Source of the DNA: Aciduricibacillus chroicocephali | Lineage (GTDB): Bacteria; Bacillota; Bacilli; Bacillales; Amphibacillaceae | Reading direction: 5' to 3' | Length of the DNA: 64,000 bases | NCBI RefSeq assembly: GCF_030762805.1 | Contig: NZ_CP129113.1 | Coordinates: forward strand, 882,001-946,000 | Shown here: in pieces, positions 53,858 to 62,827 of the stretch | Position numbering within the stretch: the first letter of the stretch is position 1 | How the letters are laid out: every line of letters begins with the position of its first letter | Position numbers and translations under genes: made by a program | Notes under the pieces: model-generated | The model's database searches: none | Told to the model about the DNA's origin: nothing | The model's input: the letters and a program-made list of their open reading frames with translations, nothing else

Positions 53858-54529
53858 ATGGAAATAGAGAGAATTAATGAAAATACAGTTAAATTCTATA
53901 TATCTTATATTGATATTGAAGATCGTGGGTTTGAACGTGAAGAGATCTGGTATGACAGAGAGCGGAGTGAACAGCTTTTCTGGCAGATGATGGATGAAGT
54001 GAATTACAAGGAAGATTTTAATGTTGATGGACCACTTTGGATACAGGTTCAGGCAATGGATAAAGGTTTGGAAATCACGGTTACAAAAGCTCAGCTAAGC
54101 AATAATGGCGAAGATATTGAGCTTCCGATTGAGCATGGCGCAGCAGATGAAATGACTGTAGATGAAAAAATCGAGAACATTCTTGAAGAAAAGTTTGGCA
54201 ACAGGCACGAAATGGAAGATGGGAGCGAAGAGGGAAGTCTTTCGTTGATTGCCCAGTTCATTGACTTTGAAGATGTCATCCAATTGAGCCATTACTTTAA
54301 AGAAGATGAGCAGAATCTTATTACGAAATTGTTTGCTTTCAAAGATAAGTATTTCCTATATGTAGAATTCCCAGAAACGATGAGTGACGACAAACAAGAA
54401 GACTTGATTAGCCAGCTATTCGAATTTGGCGATGACTCGGATATGACAATTCATCTGCTTGAGGAATACGGAAAAGTCATCTTTGATGAAAGATCACTCT
54501 CACAAGTACAAATGTATTTCTCTGCCTGA
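53858..54529 (+). CDS. mecA: Adaptor protein MecA
   Basis: The 223-residue protein has the N-terminal substrate-binding domain (MEIERINENTVKFYISYIDIEDRGF) and the C-terminal ClpC-binding domain, with FIDFEDVIQLSHYF, joined by an acidic linker (about 85-125). MecA delivers ComK and ComS to ClpCP, so it keeps competence off. Its target comK lies at 23.1 kb. AGAGGGGAGAG precedes the ATG. Confidence 0.97.
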   Translation: MEIERINENTVKFYISYIDIEDRGFEREEIWYDRERSEQLFWQMMDEVNYKEDFNVDGPLWIQVQAMDKGLEITVTKAQLSNNGEDIELPIEHGAADEMTVDEKIENILEEKFGNRHEMEDGSEEGSLSLIAQFIDFEDVIQLSHYFKEDEQNLITKLFAFKDKYFLYVEFPETMSDDKQEDLISQLFEFGDDSDMTIHLLEEYGKVIFDERSLSQVQMYFSA

Positions 54530-54561
54530 AAAAAGATACCTTGCAGGAGGTATCTTTTTTA
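54529..54561 (+). terminator. Terminator after mecA
   Basis: An AAAAAAGATACCT arm pairs with AGGTATCTTTTTT; it starts at the last base of the stop codon. Confidence 0.92.
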
Positions 54562-54571
54562 TTTTCTCTTC

Positions 54572-54628
54572 AAAATTTCTTTATGAATCTTCATTTTGTT
54601 ACTCTGCAACTTAATAAAAATCAATTTT
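54572..54628 (+). promoter_or_regulatory. ComK binding site (K-box, 31-bp spacing) upstream of coiA
   Basis: Two AT-boxes of the form AAAA-N5-TTTT are present. AAAATTTCTTTAT (54572-54584) has one mismatch; AAAAATCAATTTT (54616-54628) contains an exact match. They are separated by exactly 31 nt, one of the three spacings known for functional ComK sites. The second box lies 58 nt before the coiA ATG. Confidence 0.68.
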
Positions 54629-54686
54629 AGTTTAAGAAAAGGAGTTCGGTGTGCCTTGGTGGAATAATATCCATGAGGTGATCAGA

Positions 54687-55904
54687 ATGCTACAGGCAAT
54701 AGATGAATCTGGCCAAAGTATCATTCCAGCTGCTCTTAATATGGAGAGCCTTAATTATTTAAAGAAGGAGAGGCATTCCTTTTACTGTCCCGAGTGCAAA
54801 AAGCCAGTCATCCTGAAGGCTGGAAGACGGGTGATTCCGCATTTTGCCCACTTTGCTACTAGTAATTGTGGAGGAGGAGAGGGCGGTTATCATGAAAATG
54901 GTAAATGGCAGCTGTTCAATTGGCTTGCAAATCAGAATCTGGATGTTTCTTTGGAAGCATTTTTGGAAGAAGTGAAGCGCCGTCCTGACATTCTCTTAAA
55001 GATAGGTGACCGCCGAATCGTAATTGAGTATCAATGTGCTCAGATTACCCAAGAGGAGATTCGCAGCAGAATGGACGATTACGATCAGGCAGGCCTTGAA
55101 CAAATTTGGATTCTTGGCGGAAATCGGCTGAAACGTCTTGGAAGTACCTCATTGTCACTTGATTATTTTTCTCAATATTTTCTCCATCGTTATAAGAAAA
55201 CCCCAGACGAATATCTCTACTTTTATTGCCCCGGAACGATACATTTCGCAATCTTTCATAACCCTCTGTTCGCGAATAAAAGAAAAGCGTTTGGCACAAT
55301 CCAATTCAGCCATATAAAAAGAATTAATTTTAAAGATCTCTTCCAGCCTTTCCATTTTAAATCGGAACAAATTGCCCAATGCTGGGAAAATGAAAAAGAA
55401 TCATTTCGAAAGTCAGCAAGTCGCAGATGCTACGGTGAAGAAATGAGATTTCATCAGTGGCTTTATTCACATGGTTGGCACGTTAGTACGCTTCCAGCAT
55501 GTATCGGTTTGCCAGTAAGAAATGCGAATGAAATGAGATTGCCTACTTTTCACTGGCAGGCGAGACTTGTCATGGAGATAATTAGACCTGCTTTTAATCG
55601 ACAAGCATTATCCTTAAATTCAATCAAGTCGAGTATGAGCCGTTTCGTGGTGGTCAATGATAATCTGCCTATTCTGCAAGAAGGCATCGATCCTGTTGTC
55701 GATTATGTGATGCAACTGTCCCATCTAGGATATCTGAATATATATCCCGATGGCACAATCACTTGTGAAAAGCGGATTGATTTACACAGAAATGTGGAAC
55801 ATTCATTGCATGAGGACTCTCTGATTATGCAGAAGTGGCTGCAGTTGCAGAAGATGCCGAATCAAAAGAAGAGCATGATTCCTGCAAATTCAGCTATACT
55901 ATAG
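54687..55904 (+). CDS. coiA: Competence protein CoiA
   Basis: The 405-residue protein has the N-terminal zinc-type cysteines (FYCPECKKPV) and HFAHF motif, and the central PD-(D/E)xK-like nuclease segment RRPDILLKIGDRRIVIEYQCAQ that defines CoiA (YjbF). It promotes recombination of incoming DNA during transformation. ATG 54687 is chosen for its GAGGTGATC site and family fit; GTG 54651 also has AAAAGGAG 6 nt upstream and would add 12 residues. It is probably ComK-activated. Confidence 0.93.
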   Translation: MLQAIDESGQSIIPAALNMESLNYLKKERHSFYCPECKKPVILKAGRRVIPHFAHFATSNCGGGEGGYHENGKWQLFNWLANQNLDVSLEAFLEEVKRRPDILLKIGDRRIVIEYQCAQITQEEIRSRMDDYDQAGLEQIWILGGNRLKRLGSTSLSLDYFSQYFLHRYKKTPDEYLYFYCPGTIHFAIFHNPLFANKRKAFGTIQFSHIKRINFKDLFQPFHFKSEQIAQCWENEKESFRKSASRRCYGEEMRFHQWLYSHGWHVSTLPACIGLPVRNANEMRLPTFHWQARLVMEIIRPAFNRQALSLNSIKSSMSRFVVVNDNLPILQEGIDPVVDYVMQLSHLGYLNIYPDGTITCEKRIDLHRNVEHSLHEDSLIMQKWLQLQKMPNQKKSMIPANSAIL

Positions 55905-55921
55905 ACAGGGAAATTCAACCA

Positions 55922-55964
55922 GCCTGCAAGTGTGCAACAGTCCGATTTTTGTTGCATTGCAGGC
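55922..55964 (+). repeat. Hairpin between coiA and pepF
   Basis: GCCTGCAA and TGCAAC pair with GTTGCA and TTGCAGGC (14 bp with a 3-nt bulge, 12-nt loop). A short TATTTT follows, so it may act as a partial terminator or control region before pepF. Confidence 0.7.
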
Positions 55965-55987
55965 CTATTTTAAGGAGGAAAGAAATA

Positions 55988-57802
55988 ATGGCAAAAAACT
56001 CAGTAAAAGAACTGCCAAAACGTGAGGAACTTAAGGTTGAAGATACATGGAAGCTGGAAGATATTTTTGCAACGGATGAAGACTGGGAAAAATCTTTTAA
56101 AGAGCTCCAAAAAGACATTCCAAAAGTCGAAGCGTATCGAGGCAAGCTCGGAGAATCGGCACAAGAACTCGTTTCGCTATTTAAGCTTCAGGATGAGCTC
56201 TCCAATAGACTTGGGCGCCTATATACATACGCTCATATGCGGTATGATCAGGATACGGCAAACAGCTTCTATCAGGGGATGAACCAGAAGGCTGAATCAT
56301 TGCTCACCGAGGCGGGCAGTGCGATGAGCTTCATCGTGCCGGAAATTATTGCAATTGATACAGATAAAATTGAACATTTCATTAAAGAAAATAATGATCT
56401 GAAAGGTTATAAACTTACATTGGATGAGATTACTCGCCAAAAGGCACATATTCTTTCTGAAAAGGAAGAAAGTTTGCTCGCGTTGGCGTCTGAACCACTT
56501 GGATCGGCTGAGACGACATTTGGAATGTTAAATAATGCCGACCTGCAATTCCCTGTCATTAAAAATGAAAACGGGGAAGAGGTAGAATTGACTCATGGAC
56601 GTTATGTAGGATTCCTTGAATCGAAGGATCGTGATGTACGTAAAGCGGCTTTTAAGGCAATGTATGAGACGTACGGGAAATACCGAAATACATTTGCTTC
56701 CACATTATCGGGAACTGTAAAAAAGGATAATTTCTATGCAAAAGTACGTAAATACGATTCAGCTAGACAATCCGCATTGGATGGCAACAATATCCCTGAA
56801 TCTGTATATGACAATTTGGTGGAAGCTGTAAATGAGCGCCTGCCACTCCTGCATCGCTATATCAAACTGCGCAAAAAGGTACTCGGTCTTGATGAGTTGC
56901 ATATGTATGATATGTACACACCGCTTGTTAAAAATGCTGATATGAAAATAGATTATGAACAGGCGAAACAATACGTGCTGGACGGTCTGCAGCCACTTGG
57001 AGAAGACTATAAACGCATTCTCGAAGAAGCTTTTTCAAATCGTTGGATTGATGTCCATGAGAATAAAGGTAAGCGGAGCGGTGCATATTCTTCCGGCTCT
57101 TACAGTACAAATCCGTATATTTTGCTGAACTGGCAGGATAAAGTGAATGACCTGTTTACACTTGTCCATGAACTTGGACATTCAGTGCATAGCTATTATA
57201 CGCGTAAAAACCAGCCTTATCGTTATGGAAACTATTCGATTTTTGTTGCAGAAGTTGCGTCAACAACGAATGAGAACTTGCTAAGTGAATATATGATCAA
57301 TAATCTCGAAGATAAGAATGAAAAACTGTATCTGCTGAATCATTATCTTGAAGGTTTCCGCGGCACTGTTTTCCGTCAGACAATGTTTGCTGAATTTGAG
57401 CATGATATTCATATGCGTATGCAAAATGGTGAAGCACTTACTGCTGATTCACTCAGTGAGATTTATTATAATCTGAACAAAAAATACTTTGGTGATGATG
57501 TTGTTTCTGATGAAGAAATCGGTTTGGAATGGGCAAGGATTCCACATTTCTATTACAACTACTATGTGTATCAGTATGCTACTGGATTCTCTGCGGCAGC
57601 AGCTCTTTCACACGGTATTCTAACTGGAAAAGAAGGGGCAGTCGATCACTATCTTGATTTCTTAAAAGCAGGAAGTAGTGATTACCCTATTGAAGTTTTG
57701 AAAAAAGCTGGTGTAGATATGGATTCCAAGCAGCCAATCCTTGATGCACTTGACGTCTTTGAAGAAAAACTAAATGAAATGGAAAAGCTTCTTGCTGAAT
57801 AA
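55988..57802 (+). CDS. pepF: Oligoendopeptidase F
   Basis: The 604-residue cytosolic M3 metallopeptidase has zinc motif HELGHSVHSYY with the second glutamate in ASTTNENLLSEY. The family cleaves peptides of about 7-17 residues. Length and position match B. subtilis YjbG. The ATG at 55988 follows AAGGAGGAAAG; the frame is open well upstream into coiA, but without a better start. Confidence 0.96.
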   Translation: MAKNSVKELPKREELKVEDTWKLEDIFATDEDWEKSFKELQKDIPKVEAYRGKLGESAQELVSLFKLQDELSNRLGRLYTYAHMRYDQDTANSFYQGMNQKAESLLTEAGSAMSFIVPEIIAIDTDKIEHFIKENNDLKGYKLTLDEITRQKAHILSEKEESLLALASEPLGSAETTFGMLNNADLQFPVIKNENGEEVELTHGRYVGFLESKDRDVRKAAFKAMYETYGKYRNTFASTLSGTVKKDNFYAKVRKYDSARQSALDGNNIPESVYDNLVEAVNERLPLLHRYIKLRKKVLGLDELHMYDMYTPLVKNADMKIDYEQAKQYVLDGLQPLGEDYKRILEEAFSNRWIDVHENKGKRSGAYSSGSYSTNPYILLNWQDKVNDLFTLVHELGHSVHSYYTRKNQPYRYGNYSIFVAEVASTTNENLLSEYMINNLEDKNEKLYLLNHYLEGFRGTVFRQTMFAEFEHDIHMRMQNGEALTADSLSEIYYNLNKKYFGDDVVSDEEIGLEWARIPHFYYNYYVYQYATGFSAAAALSHGILTGKEGAVDHYLDFLKAGSSDYPIEVLKKAGVDMDSKQPILDALDVFEEKLNEMEKLLAE

Positions 57803-57808
57803 CAGTTT

Positions 57809-57841
57809 AAGACGGTGTGCTCTAGGCACACCGTCTTTTTT
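57809..57841. terminator. Terminator between pepF and small membrane gene
   Basis: An AAGACGGTGTGC arm pairs with GCACACCGTCTT, followed by a T run. Confidence 0.92.
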
Positions 57842-58020
57842 TATCTTGTCCAACCTCTGTACACATGCCGATTGAAAAAGGTATAAAACATCATAAAAAT
57901 TGCAATAAACAGAAGTGGAAGTGTCAGCAATAATGAAATCAGGCGCATCATGGCGAGGACGTTAAGACAAAATGCAAATAAAGTAAACAACATAGACAAC
58001 ATTGGTAACCATTTAGCCAC
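57841..58020 (-). CDS. Small two-TM hypothetical protein
   Basis: A hydrophobic protein of about 59 residues with two closely spaced membrane helices and a basic C-terminus (NRHVYRGWTR). GTG 58020 is preferred because AAGGGAG is 9 nt upstream; a TTG at 58026 is too close to that site. I do not recognise the family. It sits between pepF and the Spx adaptor gene. Confidence 0.6.
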   Translation of the reverse strand: MAKWLPMLSMLFTLFAFCLNVLAMMRLISLLLTLPLLFIAIFMMFYTFFNRHVYRGWTR

Positions 58021-58113
58021 ATGCAATATCTCCCTTCAAATCACTTGAAATTAGCATATGTGACAGCATTGTGAATCAGAATTGACAAAAATATGGACAA
58101 GCTTTAGGACCAC

Positions 58114-58142
58114 TTGTTCATGTAATCACATGATTGTAAAAT
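58114..58142 (+). promoter_or_regulatory. Putative sigma-A promoter of a predicted small RNA
   Basis: TTGTTC (58114-58119), 17-nt spacer and TAAAAT (58137-58142) on the strand opposite to both neighbouring genes. Confidence 0.5.
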
Positions 58143-58148
58143 AAAACT

Positions 58149-58238
58149 AAGACACCCCTATGTTTAATAAATGGTGATGGCTTCTTCCTATGGAAGGTCA
58201 AGCAAAGGATATACATACCCCGTATATCCTTATTTTTT
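58149..58238 (+). ncRNA. Predicted intergenic small RNA of about 90 nt
   Basis: The 327-nt gap 58021-58347 between two minus-strand genes contains, on the plus strand, a promoter and a hairpin GCTT-TTCC/GGAA-AAGC (58180-58203). A perfect terminator follows: AAGGATATAC (58205-58214) with GTATATCCTT (58222-58231), then ATTTTTT. No frame with a ribosome-binding site lies inside, so a regulatory RNA is the simplest reading. No known RNA family was recognised. Confidence 0.45.
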
Positions 58239-58311
58239 ACATATGATATGCAGTTCCTTTATGAAGAGAAGTTCCTGAAATCTTATATGAATGTAAAAAT
58301 ACTTAGGAAAC

Positions 58312-58345
58312 AAAAAAAAGCGTATGGCAGTTTGCCAATACGCTT
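58312..58345 (-). terminator. Terminator after yjbH
   Basis: AAGCGTATGGCA pairs with TGCCAATACGCTT (one bulge); the minus strand continues in eight Ts. Confidence 0.9.
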
Positions 58346-58347
58346 CT

Positions 58348-59250
58348 CTATTTAATATATTTCCAGAAATTCCCGTGTTTCGCGGGGATTTTACGAACTT
58401 TTCTTCTTAGTTGGAGTTTCATCATTTCTCTTTCTGCTTTTTCCAATGTCCAATCGTAAACAAAGGCAATTTCATATGTGCCAACTATTTTATAAAAACT
58501 GAGAAATTCCTCCAGTGGCAGATTTGCTGAAGGCAAAGGGTTTCGCTGCAAGATTTCTTTTAGAACAAGTACGTAAATATGGTATGAATGCAATCCTGAG
58601 ATCTTTATTCCGTCTTCATTGTCATCTGCTTGGTTAAAGAAGACTAGAGAAGGGAATGTATCGACATCCATTTCCCGTGTGAGTTTCAAATCGCATTGCA
58701 ATGCTTTGCGAGCTGAGACAGAATAAAGGTCGTCCTTGAATTCTTCTATATCCAGACCGACTTCTTCCGCACATTCAACGATAACCGATTCATCGGAAAC
58801 ATTCTGTTTGTAAAGGAAAGCAGCTTCCTGCAAACGTCTAAGGAAAATCCTTCCTGCTCTTTTGCCTTGAAGTCCTGCAGCTTTGATTGCAAGAGAAGCA
58901 ACCCATGGAGAGGAAATAGGATTCTCGACCCAAAGATCTCCATCACAACTCATACCTGTCCGCTTGGCAGTTCGTTCCCAATCCCGTTTTAAGTCTTCAG
59001 GTTTTTTCTGTGCTTCCAAATTCAGTGAATCCAGCTTGCTGCTGATGATCGGCTGAATTGTGAAAAAACGTCCGTACTGCATTGTAAGTTTTTTAAGAAT
59101 GGGATCAAGTGACCAGCACTCTGCGCATAGCGGATCAATAAAGACAAATATTTCAACAGGTTTCTGAAAGAAATCAAAATACTGACAACTATCCGAGTGT
59201 GTAGTTTGAACCGGGCCGCAAGACTCGAATCTGTTACGCTTCCTACTCAC
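58348..59250 (-). CDS. yjbH: Spx degradation adaptor YjbH (SpxH)
   Basis: The 300-residue protein has a DsbA/thioredoxin-like fold with CAEC in FIDPLCAECWSLDP and an N-terminal cysteine/histidine segment (SCGP, HSDSC) that may bind zinc. It presents Spx (encoded at 53.1 kb) to ClpXP; stress disables it and Spx accumulates. GTG 59250 is chosen, with AAAGGAG upstream. It is adjacent to yjbI and possibly co-transcribed with it, as in B. subtilis. Confidence 0.94.
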   Translation of the reverse strand: MSRKRNRFESCGPVQTTHSDSCQYFDFFQKPVEIFVFIDPLCAECWSLDPILKKLTMQYGRFFTIQPIISSKLDSLNLEAQKKPEDLKRDWERTAKRTGMSCDGDLWVENPISSPWVASLAIKAAGLQGKRAGRIFLRRLQEAAFLYKQNVSDESVIVECAEEVGLDIEEFKDDLYSVSARKALQCDLKLTREMDVDTFPSLVFFNQADDNEDGIKISGLHSYHIYVLVLKEILQRNPLPSANLPLEEFLSFYKIVGTYEIAFVYDWTLEKAEREMMKLQLRRKVRKIPAKHGNFWKYIK

Positions 59251-59270
59251 ACCGATTCTCCTTTCCACAA

Positions 59271-59648
59271 TTATGGCGTATTCATCATATGGTGGGCAGT
59301 CATTGTCAACCGTTCAAGCATGAATGAAAAATGCGGTTCTTCAATGTCAGCCTCATCCATTGCAGCTTTCATACATTCAAGCCAGGCATCCTTTCGTTCA
59401 GGTGTAATCTCGAAGGGGAGATGCCGGCGTCTTAGCCGCGGATGGCCTCTTTCTTCTGAATATAAAGGGGGTCCGCCAAGAAATTGAGTCATGAACATAT
59501 ACTGCTTACGGGCAACCTCTGTAAGATCCTCCGGAAAAATTGGAGTCAATGCCGGGTGGCTGCCAACCCTTTCGTAAAAGGCTGGGATAAGCTTGTCCAT
59601 TGTTGCTGCTCCGCCGATCGCTTCGTATAAACTAATTGCATCCGACAT
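59271..59648 (-). CDS. yjbI: Truncated hemoglobin YjbI (group II)
   Basis: The 125-residue 2-over-2 globin of the trHbO type contains the YEAIGGAATMDKLIPAFYERV start, the F-helix region with proximal His in GHPRLRRRHLPF, and a distal Tyr in KQYMFMTQFLGGPP. It binds O2 or peroxide. The ATG at 59648 follows TTGAGGTG. The gene lies 20 nt upstream of yjbH and is likely in one operon with it, suggesting redox-linked function. Confidence 0.94.
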   Translation of the reverse strand: MSDAISLYEAIGGAATMDKLIPAFYERVGSHPALTPIFPEDLTEVARKQYMFMTQFLGGPPLYSEERGHPRLRRRHLPFEITPERKDAWLECMKAAMDEADIEEPHFSFMLERLTMTAHHMMNTP

Positions 59649-59740
59649 ATTCAAGCACCTCAACTTTATAAATATTATTGTAGCAATGCGGTCATTTTCC
59701 GGCAAATATTCTGTTTGCAAGAAAGTTTGAAACCGACTAT

Positions 59741-60316
59741 TTATTTCTTTTTCATACTGTTATAGAACCGTTCAATTTTATTTGGTGTTTTCCGTCTAGG
59801 TATGGAGAATTCCTGTAATACTTCCTCCATTGCAGCCTGTCCGGATTTACGATCCATGGCTTCGATTTCCAATTCGTAATCGTTTTCTCCATTATAAGTA
59901 CTGTAGTCAAGAACAAGCAGTACTCCATTACTTTTTGTCTCCAGACGTTCTGTTGTAAGAGAACCGAACAATTTCAGATCTGCTTCATTAACTCCAAGTT
60001 GTTCAAGTTGCTCTCCGACATTTTCTTTAGGAAGAGGGCTTCCTTCAATCCAGGATGCAGCTTCTTCATCAGTGAGGGTGTCATGTGTTTCCAGCAAACC
60101 ATCTGGGTGGGGTTCTTTCAGAGTCAGGGTAAATCGGTCATTTTTCTCCCGGATTCTTAAAGCGGATCCCTTCTGCTTAAGGTTAAATGCTTCTGTATCA
60201 AAATAATGATTCGTTTGGGTCATACTTGCACTGTGGAAGGGGAGGCCTGCTCGAAGCTTCGTATACTCTTCTTTACTTAGCAGGTTTTTAAATTCAATTT
60301 CAATTTCTTGTGCCAT
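59741..60316 (-). CDS. yjbK: CYTH-domain protein YjbK (triphosphate-tunnel family)
   Basis: The 191-residue protein begins with the CYTH signature EIEIEFK (ExExK) and has LRIREKNDRFTLTLKEP and ERLETK repeats of basic residues lining the triphosphate tunnel. Such proteins hydrolyse or bind triphosphates such as inorganic triphosphate or thiamine triphosphate. The natural substrate of YjbK is unknown. It is divergent from the (p)ppGpp synthetase gene, as in B. subtilis. Confidence 0.93.
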   Translation of the reverse strand: MAQEIEIEFKNLLSKEEYTKLRAGLPFHSASMTQTNHYFDTEAFNLKQKGSALRIREKNDRFTLTLKEPHPDGLLETHDTLTDEEAASWIEGSPLPKENVGEQLEQLGVNEADLKLFGSLTTERLETKSNGVLLVLDYSTYNGENDYELEIEAMDRKSGQAAMEEVLQEFSIPRRKTPNKIERFYNSMKKK

Positions 60317-60447
60317 TATGGACCTCCGTCGTTTTTTTCGTATTATCGCCCAAGCAGATTAAATATGCAAAGAATAACCTCTACCTGTGTTATGATAAGA
60401 GTACATGCGTTTACATTGTACAGATGCAAGTTGCAGGTGGTGTTTTT

Positions 60448-61068
60448 ATGGTGAATTGGGAAACAAATCTTGCTCCCTATGCTCAAGCGATTGCAGAACT
60501 TAAAGTGAAACTAAAAGCAATGCGCGGTCAATTTCAGAGTGAATCGCGACATTCTCCAATCGAATTCATTACTGGAAGAATCAAGCCAGTAAAAAGCATT
60601 CTTGAAAAAGCAGCAGGAAAGAATCTTGACCCTAATAATTTCACTGGAATTGAAAGCGAACTTCAGGATATAGCAGGACTGCGCGTCGTCTGTCAATTTG
60701 TCGATGATATCTATACAGTTGTCGATATGATTCGGGAACGCAAAGACTTGAGTATTATTGAAGAAAGAGACTATATCAGAACACATAAGGAAAGCGGCTA
60801 TCGTTCCTATCATCTGATTATTGAATATCCTGTTGAAACGATACATGGATTGAAGATTGTCATTGCCGAAATCCAAATCCGGACACTGGCGATGAATTTC
60901 TGGGCTTCCAATGAACACTCTTTGAATTACAAATACAAAGGCAGCATACCGGCGCACATTAAGGAAAGATTACGCAAAGCCGCCGAGGCTGCATACAAAC
61001 TCGATGAAGAAATGTCCAAAATCAAACATGAAATACAAGAAGCGCATCAAATTATTGATGAATTCTGA
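60448..61068 (+). CDS. sasB: Small alarmone synthetase SasB (YjbM)
   Basis: The 206-residue stand-alone RelA-SpoT synthetase domain makes (p)ppGpp. It has GRIKPVKSILEK, DIAGLRVVCQFVDDIY, HKESGYRSYHLIIEYP and EIQIRTLAMNFWASNEHSLNYK with the catalytic Glu and substrate residues. There is no hydrolase domain. The ATG at 60448 follows AGGTGG. It precedes nadK with a 48-nt gap. Confidence 0.96.
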   Translation: MVNWETNLAPYAQAIAELKVKLKAMRGQFQSESRHSPIEFITGRIKPVKSILEKAAGKNLDPNNFTGIESELQDIAGLRVVCQFVDDIYTVVDMIRERKDLSIIEERDYIRTHKESGYRSYHLIIEYPVETIHGLKIVIAEIQIRTLAMNFWASNEHSLNYKYKGSIPAHIKERLRKAAEAAYKLDEEMSKIKHEIQEAHQIIDEF

Positions 61069-61116
61069 TACGTTCGGTCATCGCGTACCATGGCATGACC
61101 AAAGGGGGACCATACA

Positions 61117-61935
61117 GTGAAATTCGATATTGTTTCCAGAGGAGACCATCGCTCCAACAATATCAAGGCAACGATGAAGCAATATTTGACTGATTTTGAT
61201 TTGGAGTACAGTGAGGAAGAGCCTGATCTCGTCATTTCCATCGGAGGAGACGGAACCTTTCTGGAAGCGTTTCACCGCTATATGCACCGTCTTAGCGAGA
61301 CGGCATTTATCGGGGTACATACGGGGCATCTTGGTTTCTATGCTGACTGGATGCTGGATGAGGTGGAAAAGTTGATCATTGAGATTGCTAAGACACCTTT
61401 CCAAGTCGTTGAGTATCCAATCCTAGAAGTAATTATTCGCTCCAAGACAGGTGGCGAGGAAGATCGTTATCTTGCTTTGAACGAAGCGACAATCAAAACA
61501 GCAGAGGGTTCGGTCGTATTTGATGTCGAAATCAAGGGAGAGCACTTCGAGACATTTAGAGGAGATGGTCTCTGCATCTCTACGCCATCAGGAAGTACTG
61601 CATATAATAAAGCACTAGGAGGAGCAATATTGCACCCTTCTATTGAAGCTGTTCAAATTACGGAAATGGCTTCGATCAACAACCGGGTCTTCAGGACAAT
61701 CGGTTCTCCAATGATTTTGCCTAAGCATCATACATGTGTTCTTAGACCAATTGTAGATAGAAGTTTTCTTCTTGCTATTGATCACTTCACGGAGACATAT
61801 ACGAATGTGAAATCCATTCAGTGTCGTGTCGCCAAGGAAAAAATCCGTTTTGCTCGTTTCCGTCCTTTCCCGTTCTGGAATCGAGTTCGTGATTCATTTG
61901 TTAGAGAAGGCGACAGAACAAGAATGGACGATTAA
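61117..61935 (+). CDS. nadK: NAD kinase
   Basis: The 272-residue enzyme phosphorylates NAD to NADP. Conserved loops are [13 protein letters not shown] (GGDG with catalytic Asp), the LNEATIK NAD-binding segment and [14 protein letters not shown]. It starts at GTG 61117 behind AAAGGGGG. It forms an operon with sasB and the pseudouridine synthase, the latter starting 1 nt after its stop. Confidence 0.96.
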   Translation: MKFDIVSRGDHRSNNIKATMKQYLTDFDLEYSEEEPDLVISIGGDGTFLEAFHRYMHRLSETAFIGVHTGHLGFYADWMLDEVEKLIIEIAKTPFQVVEYPILEVIIRSKTGGEEDRYLALNEATIKTAEGSVVFDVEIKGEHFETFRGDGLCISTPSGSTAYNKALGGAILHPSIEAVQITEMASINNRVFRTIGSPMILPKHHTCVLRPIVDRSFLLAIDHFTETYTNVKSIQCRVAKEKIRFARFRPFPFWNRVRDSFVREGDRTRMDD

Positions 61936-61936
61936 T

Positions 61937-62827
61937 ATGCGGACGGTTTGGATTGTGGAACAAGAAGCAGATGGCGAAGTTCTGAAAAATTACTTGCGAG
62001 AAAATAAGGGCTTCTCCAGACGATTGTTAAAAGCAATGAAAGCTGAAGGTGGAAAAGTACTTGTAAATGGACTTGATTATCCGCTTAGTGGTCTAGTCTC
62101 ATCTGGTGATAAAGTGGAGTGCATCCTTTTGTCCGAAGAGAGGGGGCATACACTTCTAGCGGAGCCAATCCCGCTTTCAATTAAGTTCGAGGATGATTAT
62201 CTTCTTATAGTGGACAAGCTGCCTGGAATGGCTGTTATTCCTTCAAGGCAACATCCATCCGGAACGGTTGCCAATGCGCTGCTTGCCCATTACGATAAGC
62301 AAGGTTTGAACAGTACTGTTCATGTTGTAACAAGGCTTGATAAAGATACGTCAGGCCTTGTTCTTGTCGCGAAAAATCGGTATATTCATTCTTTATTATC
62401 CGTCTCTCAAAAGGCTGGGCAAATATCGCGTACGTATGAAGCTGTTGTTGAAGGCCATTTTGAAGAAGAGGCCTCGACAATCGATTTACCGATTGGACGG
62501 AAAGAAGGGTCGATTATCGAACGTGCCGTTAATAATGAGGGGCAAGAGGCTGTCACACATTACAAAGTATTGCGGTCGAATAATCATTTATCTCTACTTT
62601 CTGTAAAACTGGAGACTGGGAGAACCCATCAGATTCGGGTACACTTCTCTCACATTGGACATCCTCTTGCCGGTGATACCTTATATGGGGGAGGAACTGA
62701 ATACATAAAAAGACAGGCACTCCATTGTGAGCACCTGAGCTTTTCCCATCCTGTTACAGGAGAGGATCTCCATTTCAGTTCTGACTTGCCGGAGGACATT
62801 CAACTCCTCATTCGGGAAATGAATTGA
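61937..62827 (+). CDS. yjbO: RluA/RluD-family pseudouridine synthase (YjbO)
   Basis: The 296-residue RNA-modifying enzyme has an S4-like N-terminal part ([20 protein letters not shown]). The catalytic motif [15 protein letters not shown] contains the essential Asp, and [18 protein letters not shown] lies near the end. The target uridine is not predictable. It is coupled to nadK (start 1 nt after the stop) and overlaps the 3' end of prpE by 20 nt on the opposite strand. Confidence 0.94.
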   Translation: MRTVWIVEQEADGEVLKNYLRENKGFSRRLLKAMKAEGGKVLVNGLDYPLSGLVSSGDKVECILLSEERGHTLLAEPIPLSIKFEDDYLLIVDKLPGMAVIPSRQHPSGTVANALLAHYDKQGLNSTVHVVTRLDKDTSGLVLVAKNRYIHSLLSVSQKAGQISRTYEAVVEGHFEEEASTIDLPIGRKEGSIIERAVNNEGQEAVTHYKVLRSNNHLSLLSVKLETGRTHQIRVHFSHIGHPLAGDTLYGGGTEYIKRQALHCEHLSFSHPVTGEDLHFSSDLPEDIQLLIREMN

